Assembly (NCBI RefSeq): GCF_014197105.1
Contig: NZ_JACIEV010000004.1
Location: 62,001-126,000 of the forward strand
Origin: Sphingomonas jinjuensis
GTDB lineage: Bacteria; Pseudomonadota; Alphaproteobacteria; Sphingomonadales; Sphingomonadaceae
DNA length: 64,000 nt
Reading direction: 5' to 3'
Under the pieces are notes generated by a model, which did no database searches, was not told the origin of the DNA, and saw only the letters and a program-made list of their open reading frames with translations. Below, one piece after another: positions 39,814-49,017 of this stretch (position 1 is the stretch's first letter; every line of letters starts with the position of its first letter). The position numbers and the translations under genes are program-made.

Positions 39814-42659
39814 TCAGGCGGTCAGCCAGACGATCGACTGCGGGCCGGTGCGGCGGCGCGCCGCGGGCTTCGGCGCCGCCGCGGCGGCCTCCGCCTTGAC
39901 CGCCGCGCCGGGCGCATAATCGACGGCCACCTCGCCGCCCGGCAGTTCGCGGATCGGATCGCCGGTACGGTTCATCCAAGCGAAGTACGGCACGGCCGTC
40001 ATCGGCGAACCGTCGGCCCAGGTGCCGCGCAGGATGTTTACGCCGCCCAGCAGATCGGCTCGCCATTGCGGCGTCACCGGCGCCGCGCCGAGCGCTAGGT
40101 CGATCGTCGGCTGGTCCGCCCGTTCGACGTTATAGACCAACGGCCCATAGCGCAGCGCCACCTTGCCGCGATTAGCCGCGATACGCTCGTCGGCGGTGAT
40201 GCGCTGGACCGCCATCGGCAGGTCAATTTCGATCCGGTCGCCCGCGCGCCACTCGCGCTCGATCACCGCATAGCCGCGCTCGATCGTCGCCGGCGTGCGC
40301 TTGCCGTTCACCGACAGCGACCGCAGGCCCTGCACCGCAGGCGTCGCCGTATATAGCGCGCTGGTGCTTCGGTTGGGGACCCGGACGCGCAGCGCGAACC
40401 GCGCCGGGCGCTCGGGGTTGACGGTGATGGCGACGCGCCCGTCCCAGGGATAATTCGTCAGCTGCGTCATCGTCACGTCGACGCCCGCGACCTTGCCGAC
40501 ATCGATCGTGCTGCCGACGAACAGATTGACGTACAGGCCGTCGTCGCCCTTCACATAGGTCCACGTCGGCAGCATCAGCAGCGTGCGCGGGATGTTGCCG
40601 ACGCAGCACGGGCACACATGCCATTTCGCGCGATCGGTATCGACCAGCGGATTGGTGTAGGTGAACGTCTTCCCGTCGAGATCGGTCGCGCCGAGCAGCG
40701 CATTGTACATCGTCTCTTCGTAGAGATCGGCATATTTGGCGTCGTGATACGCCAGGTTCATCTTATACTGGAAGAAGATCAGTCCACAGCTGGAGCACGA
40801 CTCACAATAGGCATCGTTGCGCAAAGCATAATCGACGCCGAAACCTTCCGCCGTATCGCCGCTGCCGACGCCGCCAGTGACGTAATATTTGCGGTTGACC
40901 ATGTTGTCCCACAGCGACAGCACCGCGCTCTGGTAGTCATGGTCCCCGGTCTCGGCGGCGACATCGGCCATCCCGGAATAGAAATAGACCGCGCGGACGG
41001 CATGGCCGACCGCTTCATACTGCTGCTCGGGCGGCAGATGGCTCTGGTCATATTCCGACCCGCCCTCGCGCGAATCGAGCAGGAATTTGGCGAGCGCGAC
41101 ATAGGCATCGCCGCGTCCGCCGCCCTCGACGTCGTTGACGAACCGGCCGAAGCGGACGAGCGCCTGCTCCAGTTCCTGGTGACCGTCGAACCAGGCCTTG
41201 CGACCCGGCCCGATGTTGGCGACCCAGCAATCCGCCAGCTTCTTCGCGCCGTCGTACAGCCGGCGGTCGCGGCCGCCGGTCAGCGTGTAATGCTTGATCG
41301 CCGATTCGATGAAATAGCCGGCGACATAACCTTCGTGATCGGCGCGATGCTCGGGCGACCAGCGCGCCTTCCACGCCTGGCGATCGGCGAGCGTATAGGC
41401 GGTGTGAAGATAGCCGTCGGGCTCCTGCGCCGCGAGGATGATCGGGATCCAGCGATCGAGCGTCTTGCGCATGCCGTCCTGCGCCGCGATCACCTCTCGG
41501 TCGCCGCGCGGATCGACCATCAGCGCGATGCACATCGCCTCGACCGTCTGGTGGACCCAGGCGTTCGAAAAGACATAGCCCTTGTGCCCCTCATGCGGTT
41601 CGCCGCGCAGTGCCTTGCCCGCCTCGATGAAATTGTCGATGCCGCCCTGCCCCGCCTTCAGGTCGGTACGCTCGCAATAGTCGACGCAATGCGGAATCCA
41701 GTTGACGATCAGCGACTTGGCGCGGGCGTTCCACAGCGTGCTGTCGATAGCGTATCGCGTCGTATAGACGACATCGAGCCGCTTGGCCGGCGGCGGCGCC
41801 TCCGCGCGGAGCGCGACGTCGGACTGGGCCACCTGCCCCCGCCCGGCCGCTGCCAGGCGGAGGACGTAATCGCCCGGCGTCGATACCGTCGCGCGCGTTA
41901 CCGGGGCCGCCGGATTGGCGAAGCGGACCTCGCCGGGGCCGCTCACCTTCGTCCAGCGGACCAGATCGCTGGCGCCCTTCTGCAGCCAGTCCGCCTTGCC
42001 CGCCAGATAGGTCGTCCCCCCGACCACGACCGACCAATCGACCCTGCGGCGACCACCGGGGGGAAGGCCGGAACCGGTCCGCTGCTCCATACTCGCCACT
42101 GCAGCATGCCGATCGACTTCTCGCCATCGCCCATCACTTCCAGGCGAAGGCGATCGGTCGTGATCGGATCGAAGCTAGTCCGGAACCTGTCCGGCGCGGT
42201 GCCCAGGCCCTTGGCATTCCGAACCGGCACGAACGCCTTGCCGTCCCAATAGAACAGGCGACTGGTCGATGGCGCACCGACCCCGCGGCCATCGGCCCAC
42301 CAATAGACGTCGATCGCATCGGTCGTGACCGGGCGATCCCAGCGATACTCGACCCACTAACCGTCGGTCTTCGGCCAGGTGCCATAGGCGCAACGCTCGG
42401 CGTCGGCCGAGTTCGCAGGCTCGGCGCCGTTGTTCAGTGCCGCATAGCTGGTATCGCCCGAAACATATTTGCCCGACGCCTTGGCGACCTTCGCCAGATT
42501 GACCGGAGCCGTCTTCGCCTCGGCGGCGAGCACAGGGCTGGCCAGCGCCACGGCGGCGCCGCCCGACACGATGCCGATCGCGCCGCGCCGGGACACGGTG
42601 ATGCGTTCGGGTTGACCGACGTCGCGATCATGGTCGGTGCCGCAACATCCAGCGCCCAT
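39814..42659 (-). pseudogene. Second GH127 beta-L-arabinofuranosidase gene, inactivated
   Basis: The gene would start at ATG 42659 with a TAT-type leader (VSRRGAIGIVSGGAAVALAS). It is broken by an in-frame TAG at 42357-42359 where the frame then continues as WVEYRWDRPVTTDAIDVYWW, and by a one-base frameshift in a run of six G at 42058-42063. Downstream, one long open frame of about 760 codons is intact, with GH127 residues in YCESCSSCGLIFF and HVCPCCVGNIPRTL. An N-terminal discoidin-like module precedes the GH127 domain. Sequencing error could explain the homopolymer shift but is less likely to explain the stop. Confidence 0.85.
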
Positions 42660-42682
42660 CGTCACTCTCCGTCATATTGTCC

Positions 42683-42695
42683 GATCGTATACCGT
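42683..42695. promoter_or_regulatory. GTATAC-centred operator candidate 3
   Basis: gatcgtataccgt, with gtatac at 42687-42692, lies about 25 bp upstream of the start of the broken GH127 gene on the minus strand. It is almost identical to the site at 30536. Confidence 0.55.
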
Positions 42696-42771
42696 CGGCC
42701 ACCAGGCTGTAATGCCCAGCCGTCGCGACCGTCGCACGCGACGGCGGGCCATCGACGAGGCCGCTGCGGCG

Positions 42772-43149
42772 CTAGAGGCCGCGTCCGTCGACGGGATCGA
42801 ACCCGTCGATCACGCAGGCCGGCGCCTCGATCCGGGTAGCGTCGCGATAGGCGCGAACCTTGTCGCCTTCGCAATATCCCGCCGCCGTCGTCTCGACCTT
42901 GACGATCGAGAAGCGGTCGAGGCCCGCGCAGGGCGCGCCCTTGAAGCGGATGAAATAGGATCGGGCCGCGTTGGGCTGCCCGCGCAGGAAGACACGGCCA
43001 TCGGGGCGAGCGACGGGCGCGGCGACACGCGCTGGCTTGACGCATCGCGGGGCGGTCGACCCCTGCGCCGCCGGCTGCGGCGCCCCCGCATCGGCCGCGG
43101 TCGCAACGGCGAACGCTGCAATTACGATGGATCTCGTCAGTCGGCGCAT
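42772..43149 (-). CDS. Small secreted Cys-containing protein, DUF6491-like
   Basis: The 125-residue protein has a signal peptide (SIVIAAFAVATAADAGA). The mature part has PRCVKPARV, GAPCAGLDRFSIVKV, AGYCEGDKVRAYR and APACVIDGF, a four-Cys layout like those of the products at 22469 and 54049. Its ATG at 43149 overlaps the end of the GntR gene by 13 bp, so the two are co-translated. It may be a passenger of the regulator operon. No function is known. Confidence 0.7.
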   Translation of the reverse strand: MRRLTRSIVIAAFAVATAADAGAPQPAAQGSTAPRCVKPARVAAPVARPDGRVFLRGQPNAARSYFIRFKGAPCAGLDRFSIVKVETTAAGYCEGDKVRAYRDATRIEAPACVIDGFDPVDGRGL

Positions 43150-43916
43150 GGGAAGCCTCCACCATTGTCCTGCAGCGATACCTCGGTGTCGCGCAGCGCG
43201 AGGGTGATCAGGTCGACCATTGCGCCGTGGGCCGCCGACGGATCGCCGGCGGCGATGGCGCGGAACAGCGCACGGTGCTCGGGCATCGGGTCTCGCGGCA
43301 AGGCGCGCTTGCGCTGCTTGCAGATCGTCGTCCACGCGATCGCCGCCATGATCGACGTGGCGAGCGCCGTGACCATCTCGTTGCGCGTCGCTTCCAGCAT
43401 GGTCATGTGAAATCGCTGGTCCGCTCGCCGCCCGCGCGCATCGGCCAGGCCGTAATGCGCCATGAGGTCGAGCGCTTCGCTCATCACCGCGACATCCGCG
43501 TCCGAGCGTCGCAGCGCCGCCATCTGCGCCGCATTGGGCTCGACCATCATGCGCAGTTCGAACAGGTCGCGAATGAATTTCGCGCTCGGCTCCGCCTTGA
43601 ACTGCCAGGCGAGCAGATCGGGGTCGAGCAGGCTCCAGCGCCGCCGCGCCCGCACCTTGGTGCCGGCCTTCGGACGGCTGTCGACCAGCCCCTTCGCCGA
43701 CAGGACGCGGAATGCCTCACGCAGTGCGGACCGCGATATGCCGATCTCGTTGGCGAAGGTGACCTCGCTGGGAAAGACGTGGCCCTCGGCGAATTCGCCC
43801 GAGAGGATCTTGACCGCAAGTTGTTCCGCCACCGTTTCGGCGCCGCGGATCTTCTCGCCGGGACGGATCAGCGAATCCCCGTCGAGCGTGGCATTGAAAG
43901 ATCGCAGGACACCCAT
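43137..43916 (-). CDS. FadR-subfamily GntR transcriptional regulator
   Basis: The 259-residue protein has an N-terminal winged helix-turn-helix (VFPSEVTFANEIGISRSALR, then EAFRVLSAKGLVDSRPKAGT) and a C-terminal all-helical FCD effector domain with possible metal-binding His and Asp. This matches the DgoR/GguR-like sugar-acid repressors. The ATG at 43916 is preferred over a TTG at 43922. It is the most likely controller of the GTATAC sites in this island; the HypR-like regulator at 49018 is the alternative. Confidence 0.9.
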   Translation of the reverse strand: MGVLRSFNATLDGDSLIRPGEKIRGAETVAEQLAVKILSGEFAEGHVFPSEVTFANEIGISRSALREAFRVLSAKGLVDSRPKAGTKVRARRRWSLLDPDLLAWQFKAEPSAKFIRDLFELRMMVEPNAAQMAALRRSDADVAVMSEALDLMAHYGLADARGRRADQRFHMTMLEATRNEMVTALATSIMAAIAWTTICKQRKRALPRDPMPEHRALFRAIAAGDPSAAHGAMVDLITLALRDTEVSLQDNGGGFPCAD

Positions 43917-44080
43917 CGGCAATACTTACCTCAATTCCGCAGCCTCGATCGTCACGACGCGGTACAGGCGACGATAAACTTCCGGGGCGGTTGATCCAAA
44001 TCCTTCGGCGAGCGCCGAGGATCGAGGTCGGGTAGCCGAGGGATCGCCGCCGCGCGACGCCCCCTCCCGATCAGGCGCCG

Positions 44081-44236
44081 TCAGAAGCGGAAGCTTGGGG
44101 AGGTGAAGGACGGAATGCCCGCACCATATTGCGGCGAAAAGAAATCGACGTTGGCGGTCTTGATGCCGCTATTCGGGCGAAGGTTCTGCTGAACGAAGTA
44201 ATATTGACTGACACTGCCAGCACGAAATCGAGCTTG
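44081..44236 (-). pseudogene. Remnant of an outer-membrane protein 3' end
   Basis: About 50 codons end in SPSFRF and a stop, preceded by VSQYYFVQQNLRPNSGIKTA and VDFFSPQYGAGIPS. The aromatic terminal residue and alternating pattern are typical of a beta-barrel C-terminus such as a TonB-dependent receptor. The frame is closed upstream by a TAG. No other part of the gene is found, so this is debris, possibly of a receptor that served the sugar locus. Confidence 0.5.
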
Positions 44237-44308
44237 TCGCTAGCGCGTCGTTGCAGGCAGAGATTTCCCCGCGAAGCTGCCGTCGGGCGCTCGTTTCACC
44301 TCCAGTAA

Positions 44309-44542
44309 TCACACGCCGGGATTGGCGGACGGCTGGTCGAAGATGACCGCCACATCATCGAACCGCACAGGCGTGGCGGCCGCGGCGACCGGCGATGTGG
44401 CAATGCCGGCCTGCTGCGCCGCACTGAGCGACGGCGGCAGCACCGACGTCAACAAGAGCAGCAACGACGAGCGCACGGTGATATCCTTCAGCCCGAATGG
44501 CACGAGCGCCCGCCGACGCGTAGCGCGATCCGTTACCGACAT
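44309..44542 (-). pseudogene. Fragment: signal-peptide region of a lost secreted protein
   Basis: 77 codons with a leader (SSLLLLLTSVLPPSLSAAQQ) followed by a short Ala/Pro-rich part and FDDVAVIFDQPSANPGV then stop. The body expected after an export signal is missing. The ATG at 44542 overlaps the end of the preceding fragment. It may be the 5' end of a glycosidase gene; identity is uncertain. Confidence 0.4.
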
Positions 44543-45063
44543 GGCGCGACGTCCCCGACGGGGCCGTTCGCGGCGCGGCCGCCGACGGTGGGCGCCAGCG
44601 CCTCCCATTCCTGCACCGCCACTGCTGCGTTGGTGCCGTTCGCTTGCGAGGCATCGAACACCGCCCGCAGGCACCGCGTCGTGACCGGCGTGAAGCGCGT
44701 GTCCTGATAGCGTCCGGGCTCGGTTCCGTAGCCGGAAGGCCGGTCGACCGGCTGCCAGCGCTTCGCCGCGCCGTTCCAATATTCGATGTGCCAGCTTTTC
44801 GGCGGGGCGACGCCGACCCCCGATCCCGCAGGTTGATCGGCGAAGAACCATATCCGCGAACCATCGAGGGTGACCGGCGCCGGCCAGCGATATTCGATCC
44901 AGCTGCGAGCGGGCATCGCGCCGTTCCAGTTCCCCCACATGTCGGGCGGCAGCGGCGCCGCTTTGACGATCCCGTCGTTCAGCGCCTTGATCCAGAACCG
45001 CACCAGAACCGGCTCGTTCGACGCCGCGGCGACGGCCGCCCCGGCGATGTTGCGTGTCGGCGG
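44533..45063 (-). pseudogene. Fragment: discoidin-like C-terminal module of a glycosidase
   Basis: An open stretch with no good start codon reads NIAGAAVAAASNEPVLVRFW, ALNDGIVKAAPLPPDMWG, RSWIEYRWPAPVTLDG and QANGTNAAVAVQEWEALAP. The pattern WIEYRWPAPVTLDGSRIWFF parallels that in the broken GH127 gene (WVEYRWDRPVTTDAIDVYWW), which suggests a related accessory module of a GH127 or GH43 enzyme. Its catalytic part is absent. Degenerate. Confidence 0.55.
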
Positions 45064-45131
45064 CGGGGCGGGCCGGGGGCGCGGGTCGGCGTGATCGGCC
45101 GGATCCTGGCGGGCTGGACGCTGTCGTCCCA

Positions 45132-45548
45132 CTACATCCGATCGAGCGCGACCGACCGGCGGAACGTGCCCCAATAGAGATAGACCCGCTTATCGTTCGT
45201 CGACGAGCACGGTGGGATCGATGTTCTGGATGTCGTTAGGCTGCGGCGTCAGTTGCGAGACGATCGGCCCCGCGGGATGCGCATCGCGCCATGGCCCAGC
45301 GGCCAATCGGCGACGGCAACGCCGATCGCGAACCGATCCTTCGCCGTGCTGTCGCGCTGCATCACCGGCGCGTAGAGATAGAAGCGGCCGTCGGGGCCCT
45401 TGACGATCTGGCCGGCATAGGTCCGCCCCGGCTCCGCCCAGCGGAACAGCGTCTCGGCCTTGGCGATGGTGGGATAGTGCCGCCATCGGCCCGACGCCGG
45501 ATCGCGGGTCGAGAAAAGCTGCCATTCCTTCATAACGAAGTCGTTAAG
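45132..45548 (-). pseudogene. Fragment: GH43 glycosidase N-terminal part, frameshifted
   Basis: The frame around the ATG at 45533 reads NDFVMKEWQLFSTRDP, ETLFRWAEPGRTYAGQIV and KGPDGRFYLYAPVMQR, typical of GH43 arabinosidase/xylosidase blades. It then shifts frame to AHPAGPIVSQLTPQPNDIQN and IDPTVLVDER, and again meets RVYLYWGTFRRSVALDRM before a TAG at 45132. The IDPTVLVD motif normally holds a conserved GH43 Asp. The rest of the gene is deleted, so it is inactive. Confidence 0.65.
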
Positions 45549-45748
45549 ACGATTGGCCCCACCGCAGCACCATTCACGCATTATGGCGCATCGTCGCCGA
45601 ACGCCCGGACGGCAGTACCGAGGTGTTCTGGGGTCACGCCACCACCGCCCGCGAAGCCGCCAGCAAGGAGGCACTGACCCGCCAGGCGGCGCAGCGACCC
45701 GGATGGACGCGCTTCGCCTTCGAGGTCGTCGAGCTTACCGGGCACTGA
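45548..45748 (+). pseudogene. Small conserved-looking ORF lacking a start codon
   Basis: A frame open from 45548 reads TIHALWRIVAERPDGSTEVF, then WGHATTAREAASKEALTRQA and FAFEVVELTGH. It has normal codon use and Arg/Ala-rich composition but no ATG, GTG or TTG before the conserved-looking part; an ATT lies at 45572. It may have lost its start when the adjacent DNA was deleted. The function is unknown. Confidence 0.4.
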
Positions 45749-45773
45749 TGCGGCAGGGCTCCGGGTCGCCAAG

Positions 45774-46997
45774 TCAGCCGAAGCGTTCGATCCGGAACGG
45801 CTCGATAGACACGGCGGGCGCCTCCTCCGCGACCAACGCTGCGATGATTTCCGCCGTTACCGCCGCCAGCGTCAAGCCGAGATGCTGATGGCCGAACGCA
45901 TAAAAGAGGTTCCCGACCCGCGACGATCGCCCGATCGCCGGCAGATAATCGGGCAGTGTCGGCCGTGATCCCATCCAGCGGGTGAACGGCGGCGCCATCG
46001 CCAGGCCGAGCGCGGCGACGTGCGCCTCCAGCCGTTGCCATTTACGCGGATCTGGCGGTGCATCCGCGCTGCCCAGTTCGACGAAGCTCGCCGCCTGGAC
46101 GCTGTCGGCATAGCGGGTGACGATCATCGAACGATCCTCGAACACCAGGGGCGGCACATCGTCCGGCCAGCAATCGGCTGCGGCGCGGATGTGATAGCCG
46201 CGTTCGGCGATCAGCGGCGCACGATGCCCCGCCACAGCCGCCAGCGGCGCACTGGCAATACCGGCGGCGATCAGGACTCGCCCCACGTCGTGCCCAGCAA
46301 TCCGGGCCTGTCCTCCGACGACCGATAACCGCGCCTCCTGCCTGACGAGCCGTCCGCCGGCCTCCACCAGAGCCCGCTCGAGCGCCGCCGCCAGCGCCGT
46401 CAGATCGCTGATGTGTCCGCTCCCGTCGAACCGGATCGCGCTCGCGACGGGTGCCGCGCAAACCGCCGCTATCCGCTCGAGATCGCCTGCCGATGCCGGC
46501 TCGACGGTGGCATCGCCCGTTTCCGCCGCGCGCCACGCCGCCTCGCCGCGGGCCGCAGTCTCCGGGCTTTCCCAAGCGACGAGGTGGCCCTCCTCGCGCA
46601 GCAGTTCCGGCGCATCGATCGCGGTCGCCAAACGTCGCCAGGCCGGCATCGCCTCACTCAGCAACGCGCCCAGCGCGGCGCTCCCCCGCCTGAAGCTCGT
46701 CGGTCGGCTCGCGGCCAGGAAGCGCGGCGCGAACGGCAGCCAATGCCGCGCCATCGCCACCGGCATGTCGAGCGCGCCGCCCACGGAAAAGCGTCGCCCC
46801 CAGGCGCTGCGCACCGAGGCGGGCGAGGCCAAGGGCGCGACCTGCTCGACGGCGATGTGCCCGGCATTGTTCCACGATGCCGCGCGCCGGTCGGGATGCC
46901 GTTCGAACACCGTCACGGCATGCCCTGCCTGTGCCAGCGCCACCCCACTCGCCAGCCCGACGACGCCGCCGCCGATGATACCGATATCAGCCAACAC
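45774..46997 (-). CDS. FAD-dependent D-amino-acid (D-hydroxyproline) oxidoreductase
   Basis: The 407-residue flavoprotein has the dinucleotide-binding start IGIIGGGVVGLASGVALAQA and, near the C-terminus, FYAFGHQHLGLTLAAVTAEI with the conserved GHxHLG typical of DadA-like dehydrogenases. It is divergent from an epimerase and deaminase gene pair. The role fits oxidation of cis-4-hydroxy-D-proline to Delta1-pyrroline-4-hydroxy-2-carboxylate. The start used is a GTG (46997) after an aagggc site. It could also oxidise D-proline. Confidence 0.87.
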   Translation of the reverse strand: MLADIGIIGGGVVGLASGVALAQAGHAVTVFERHPDRRAASWNNAGHIAVEQVAPLASPASVRSAWGRRFSVGGALDMPVAMARHWLPFAPRFLAASRPTSFRRGSAALGALLSEAMPAWRRLATAIDAPELLREEGHLVAWESPETAARGEAAWRAAETGDATVEPASAGDLERIAAVCAAPVASAIRFDGSGHISDLTALAAALERALVEAGGRLVRQEARLSVVGGQARIAGHDVGRVLIAAGIASAPLAAVAGHRAPLIAERGYHIRAAADCWPDDVPPLVFEDRSMIVTRYADSVQAASFVELGSADAPPDPRKWQRLEAHVAALGLAMAPPFTRWMGSRPTLPDYLPAIGRSSRVGNLFYAFGHQHLGLTLAAVTAEIIAALVAEEAPAVSIEPFRIERFG

Positions 46998-47024
46998 AAT
47001 TGCCCTTGTTCAACGCATCGCAGT

Positions 47025-47037
47025 TTCGTATACGATT
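47025..47037. promoter_or_regulatory. GTATAC-centred operator candidate 4
   Basis: ttcgtatacgatt, with gtatac at 47028-47033, lies in the 66 bp gap between divergent oxidoreductase and deaminase genes. Its position covers likely promoters of both. Confidence 0.6.
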
Positions 47038-47063
47038 TTCGATATTGCAATGGGGTTGAGAAA

Positions 47064-47978
47064 ATGGCGGTCGATTGGAAGGGTGTTTTCCCGGCAGTGA
47101 CGACGCAGCTCCGCGAGGATCTGTCGATCGATCTGGCCGACACCCAGCGGGTGGTGGACGATCTGATTCGCGACGGCGTGACCGGCGTAATCGCGCTGGG
47201 CACCGTAGGCGAGAATAACTCGCTCGAATTCGACGAGAAAGTGTCCGTTCTCTCGGCGATCGTCGAGGTGGTGGACGGTCGCGTCCCGGTCATCACCGGG
47301 GTGTCGGAATATGACACGCGCCGCGCCGCGCGCTACGCCCAGGCCGCCGAGAAGGCCGGCGCCGACGGCCTGATGCTGTTGCCGCCGATGGTCTACGTCC
47401 CGAAGGCGCACGAACTGGTCAACCATTTCAAGGGCGTCGCGAACCAGGTCGGGCTGCCGATCATGCTCTACAACAACCCGCCGGCGTATCGCACGGTCAT
47501 CGACCAGGACGTGCTGGCGGGGCTGGTCGACGTGCCCAACATCGTCGCGGTCAAGGAAAGCGCGCCGGATACGCGCCGCTTCACCGACTTCCGCAACGCG
47601 TTCGGCGACCGCTTCGTGCTCTTTGCCGGCCTCGACGACGTCGCGCTCGAGGGGCTGTATCTCGGTGCGCAGGGTTGGGTGTCGGGCCTGACCAACGCCT
47701 TCCCGCGCGAATCGGTCGAGCTGGTCGCCGCGATCCAGCGCGGCGACCATGCGACGGCGCTCGCCATCTATCGCTGGTTCATGCCGCTGCTCCACCTCGA
47801 TGCCGAGCATGACTTGGTCCAGTCGATCAAGCTCGCCGAGCAGGTGATGGGTCGCGGGTCGGAGCGCGTGCTGCCGCCGCGCTACGTGCTGGAGGGCGCA
47901 CGCCGCGCCGAGGTGATCGCGATGGTCGAGAAGGCCGCGGCGACCCGCCCGACGCTCGACCTCGCTCGCGCCGCGTAA
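47064..47978 (+). CDS. DHDPS/NAL-family lyase, probable Pyr4H2C deaminase
   Basis: The 304-residue protein is a class I aldolase-fold enzyme: GVFPAVTTQLREDLSIDLAD, GTVGENNSLEFDEKVSVL, YNNPPAYRTVID, and the Schiff-base Lys in VAVKESAPDTRRF. In hydroxyproline-degrading bacteria this homologue (HypD/LhpC) converts Delta1-pyrroline-4-hydroxy-2-carboxylate to alpha-ketoglutarate semialdehyde and ammonia. The next gene is the matching epimerase. A 2-keto-3-deoxy-arabinonate dehydratase role, from the same superfamily, is the main alternative. Confidence 0.88.
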   Translation: MAVDWKGVFPAVTTQLREDLSIDLADTQRVVDDLIRDGVTGVIALGTVGENNSLEFDEKVSVLSAIVEVVDGRVPVITGVSEYDTRRAARYAQAAEKAGADGLMLLPPMVYVPKAHELVNHFKGVANQVGLPIMLYNNPPAYRTVIDQDVLAGLVDVPNIVAVKESAPDTRRFTDFRNAFGDRFVLFAGLDDVALEGLYLGAQGWVSGLTNAFPRESVELVAAIQRGDHATALAIYRWFMPLLHLDAEHDLVQSIKLAEQVMGRGSERVLPPRYVLEGARRAEVIAMVEKAAATRPTLDLARAA

Positions 47979-47984
47979 GGCGTC

Positions 47985-48983
47985 ATGCGGCACACCTTCT
48001 TCTGCATCGACGGCCACACCGCGGGCAACCCGGTGCGGCTGGTGGCAGGCGGTGCGCCGCTGCTGAAGGGTGGATCGATGTCGGAGCGGCGCCAGGATTT
48101 CCTGGCCCGCTTCGACTGGATCCGCACCGGCCTCTGCTTCGAGCCGCGCGGCCACGACATGATGTCGGGCGGCTTCCTCTACCCGCCTACGACGCCCGAG
48201 GCGGACGTCGGCATCCTTTTCATCGAGACATCGGGATGCCTGCCGATGTGCGGGCACGGCACGATCGGCATGGTCACCTTCGGGTTGGAGCATGGCCTGA
48301 TCCAGCCGGCCACGCCGGGCGAGCTGGTGGTCGAGGTGCCGGCGGGCACGATCCGCATCGCCTATGAGGCCGAGGGCGACAAGGTGACCGCGGTACGGAT
48401 CACCAATGTCCCATCCTATGTCGCCGCGACCGGCGTCGCGATCGACGTGCCGGGGATCGGCCCGCTCAGCGTCGATGTCGCCTATGGCGGCAACTATTAT
48501 GCGATCGTCGAACCGCAGGGCGGCTACACCGGCCTCGACGATCTCGGCGCCGACCGGCTGATCGCGCTCAGCCGCACCGTCCGCGAGCAGATGCGCGCCG
48601 CGATCGAGCCGGTCCACCCGCTCGATCCGACGATCCGCGGGGTCAGCCACGTCCTGTGGGCCGATCGCCCGCGCGCCAACGACACCGATGGCCGCAACGC
48701 GGTCTTCTACGGCGACAAGGCGATCGACCGCTCACCCTGCGGCACCGGCACCTCGGCGCGGCTGGCGCATCTCGCCGCCAAGGGCGTGTTGAAGGCGGGC
48801 GATCGCTTCGTCCACGAAAGCTATATCGGCAGCCGCTTCATTGGCCGGGTCGAGGCCGCGACCATGCTGGGCGACGTGCCGGCGATCATTCCCTCGGTCG
48901 AAGGATCGGCGATTTCCACTGGTTTCAATACCATCTGGATTGATCGCGCCGATCGCTTCTGGGAAGGGTTTCAGGTTACGTGA
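47985..48983 (+). CDS. 4-hydroxyproline epimerase
   Basis: The 332-residue protein belongs to the proline racemase superfamily: FFCIDGHTAGNPVRLV at the start, the first catalytic Cys in PMCGHGTIGMVTFG and the second in RSPCGTGTSARLAHL. Having Cys at both positions identifies an epimerase rather than a trans-3-hydroxyproline dehydratase (where the second Cys is replaced by Thr). It converts trans-4-hydroxy-L-proline to cis-4-hydroxy-D-proline, the substrate of the neighbouring oxidoreductase. It starts 6 bp after the deaminase gene. Confidence 0.93.
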   Translation: MRHTFFCIDGHTAGNPVRLVAGGAPLLKGGSMSERRQDFLARFDWIRTGLCFEPRGHDMMSGGFLYPPTTPEADVGILFIETSGCLPMCGHGTIGMVTFGLEHGLIQPATPGELVVEVPAGTIRIAYEAEGDKVTAVRITNVPSYVAATGVAIDVPGIGPLSVDVAYGGNYYAIVEPQGGYTGLDDLGADRLIALSRTVREQMRAAIEPVHPLDPTIRGVSHVLWADRPRANDTDGRNAVFYGDKAIDRSPCGTGTSARLAHLAAKGVLKAGDRFVHESYIGSRFIGRVEAATMLGDVPAIIPSVEGSAISTGFNTIWIDRADRFWEGFQVT

Positions 48984-49017
48984 CGCCACCGCGTCCGTCG
49001 TTGGTTGGAGACCGTTC

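Noticed and set aside
47064..47978. Assignment as dapA (lysine pathway)
   Set aside because: The gene is clustered with hydroxyproline epimerase, D-amino-acid oxidoreductase and a GntR regulator, which favours the catabolic deaminase in this superfamily. dapB lies elsewhere (55073).
47985..48983. Assignment as trans-3-hydroxyproline dehydratase
   Set aside because: Both active-site Cys are present, as in epimerases and racemases, whereas dehydratases have Thr at the second site.
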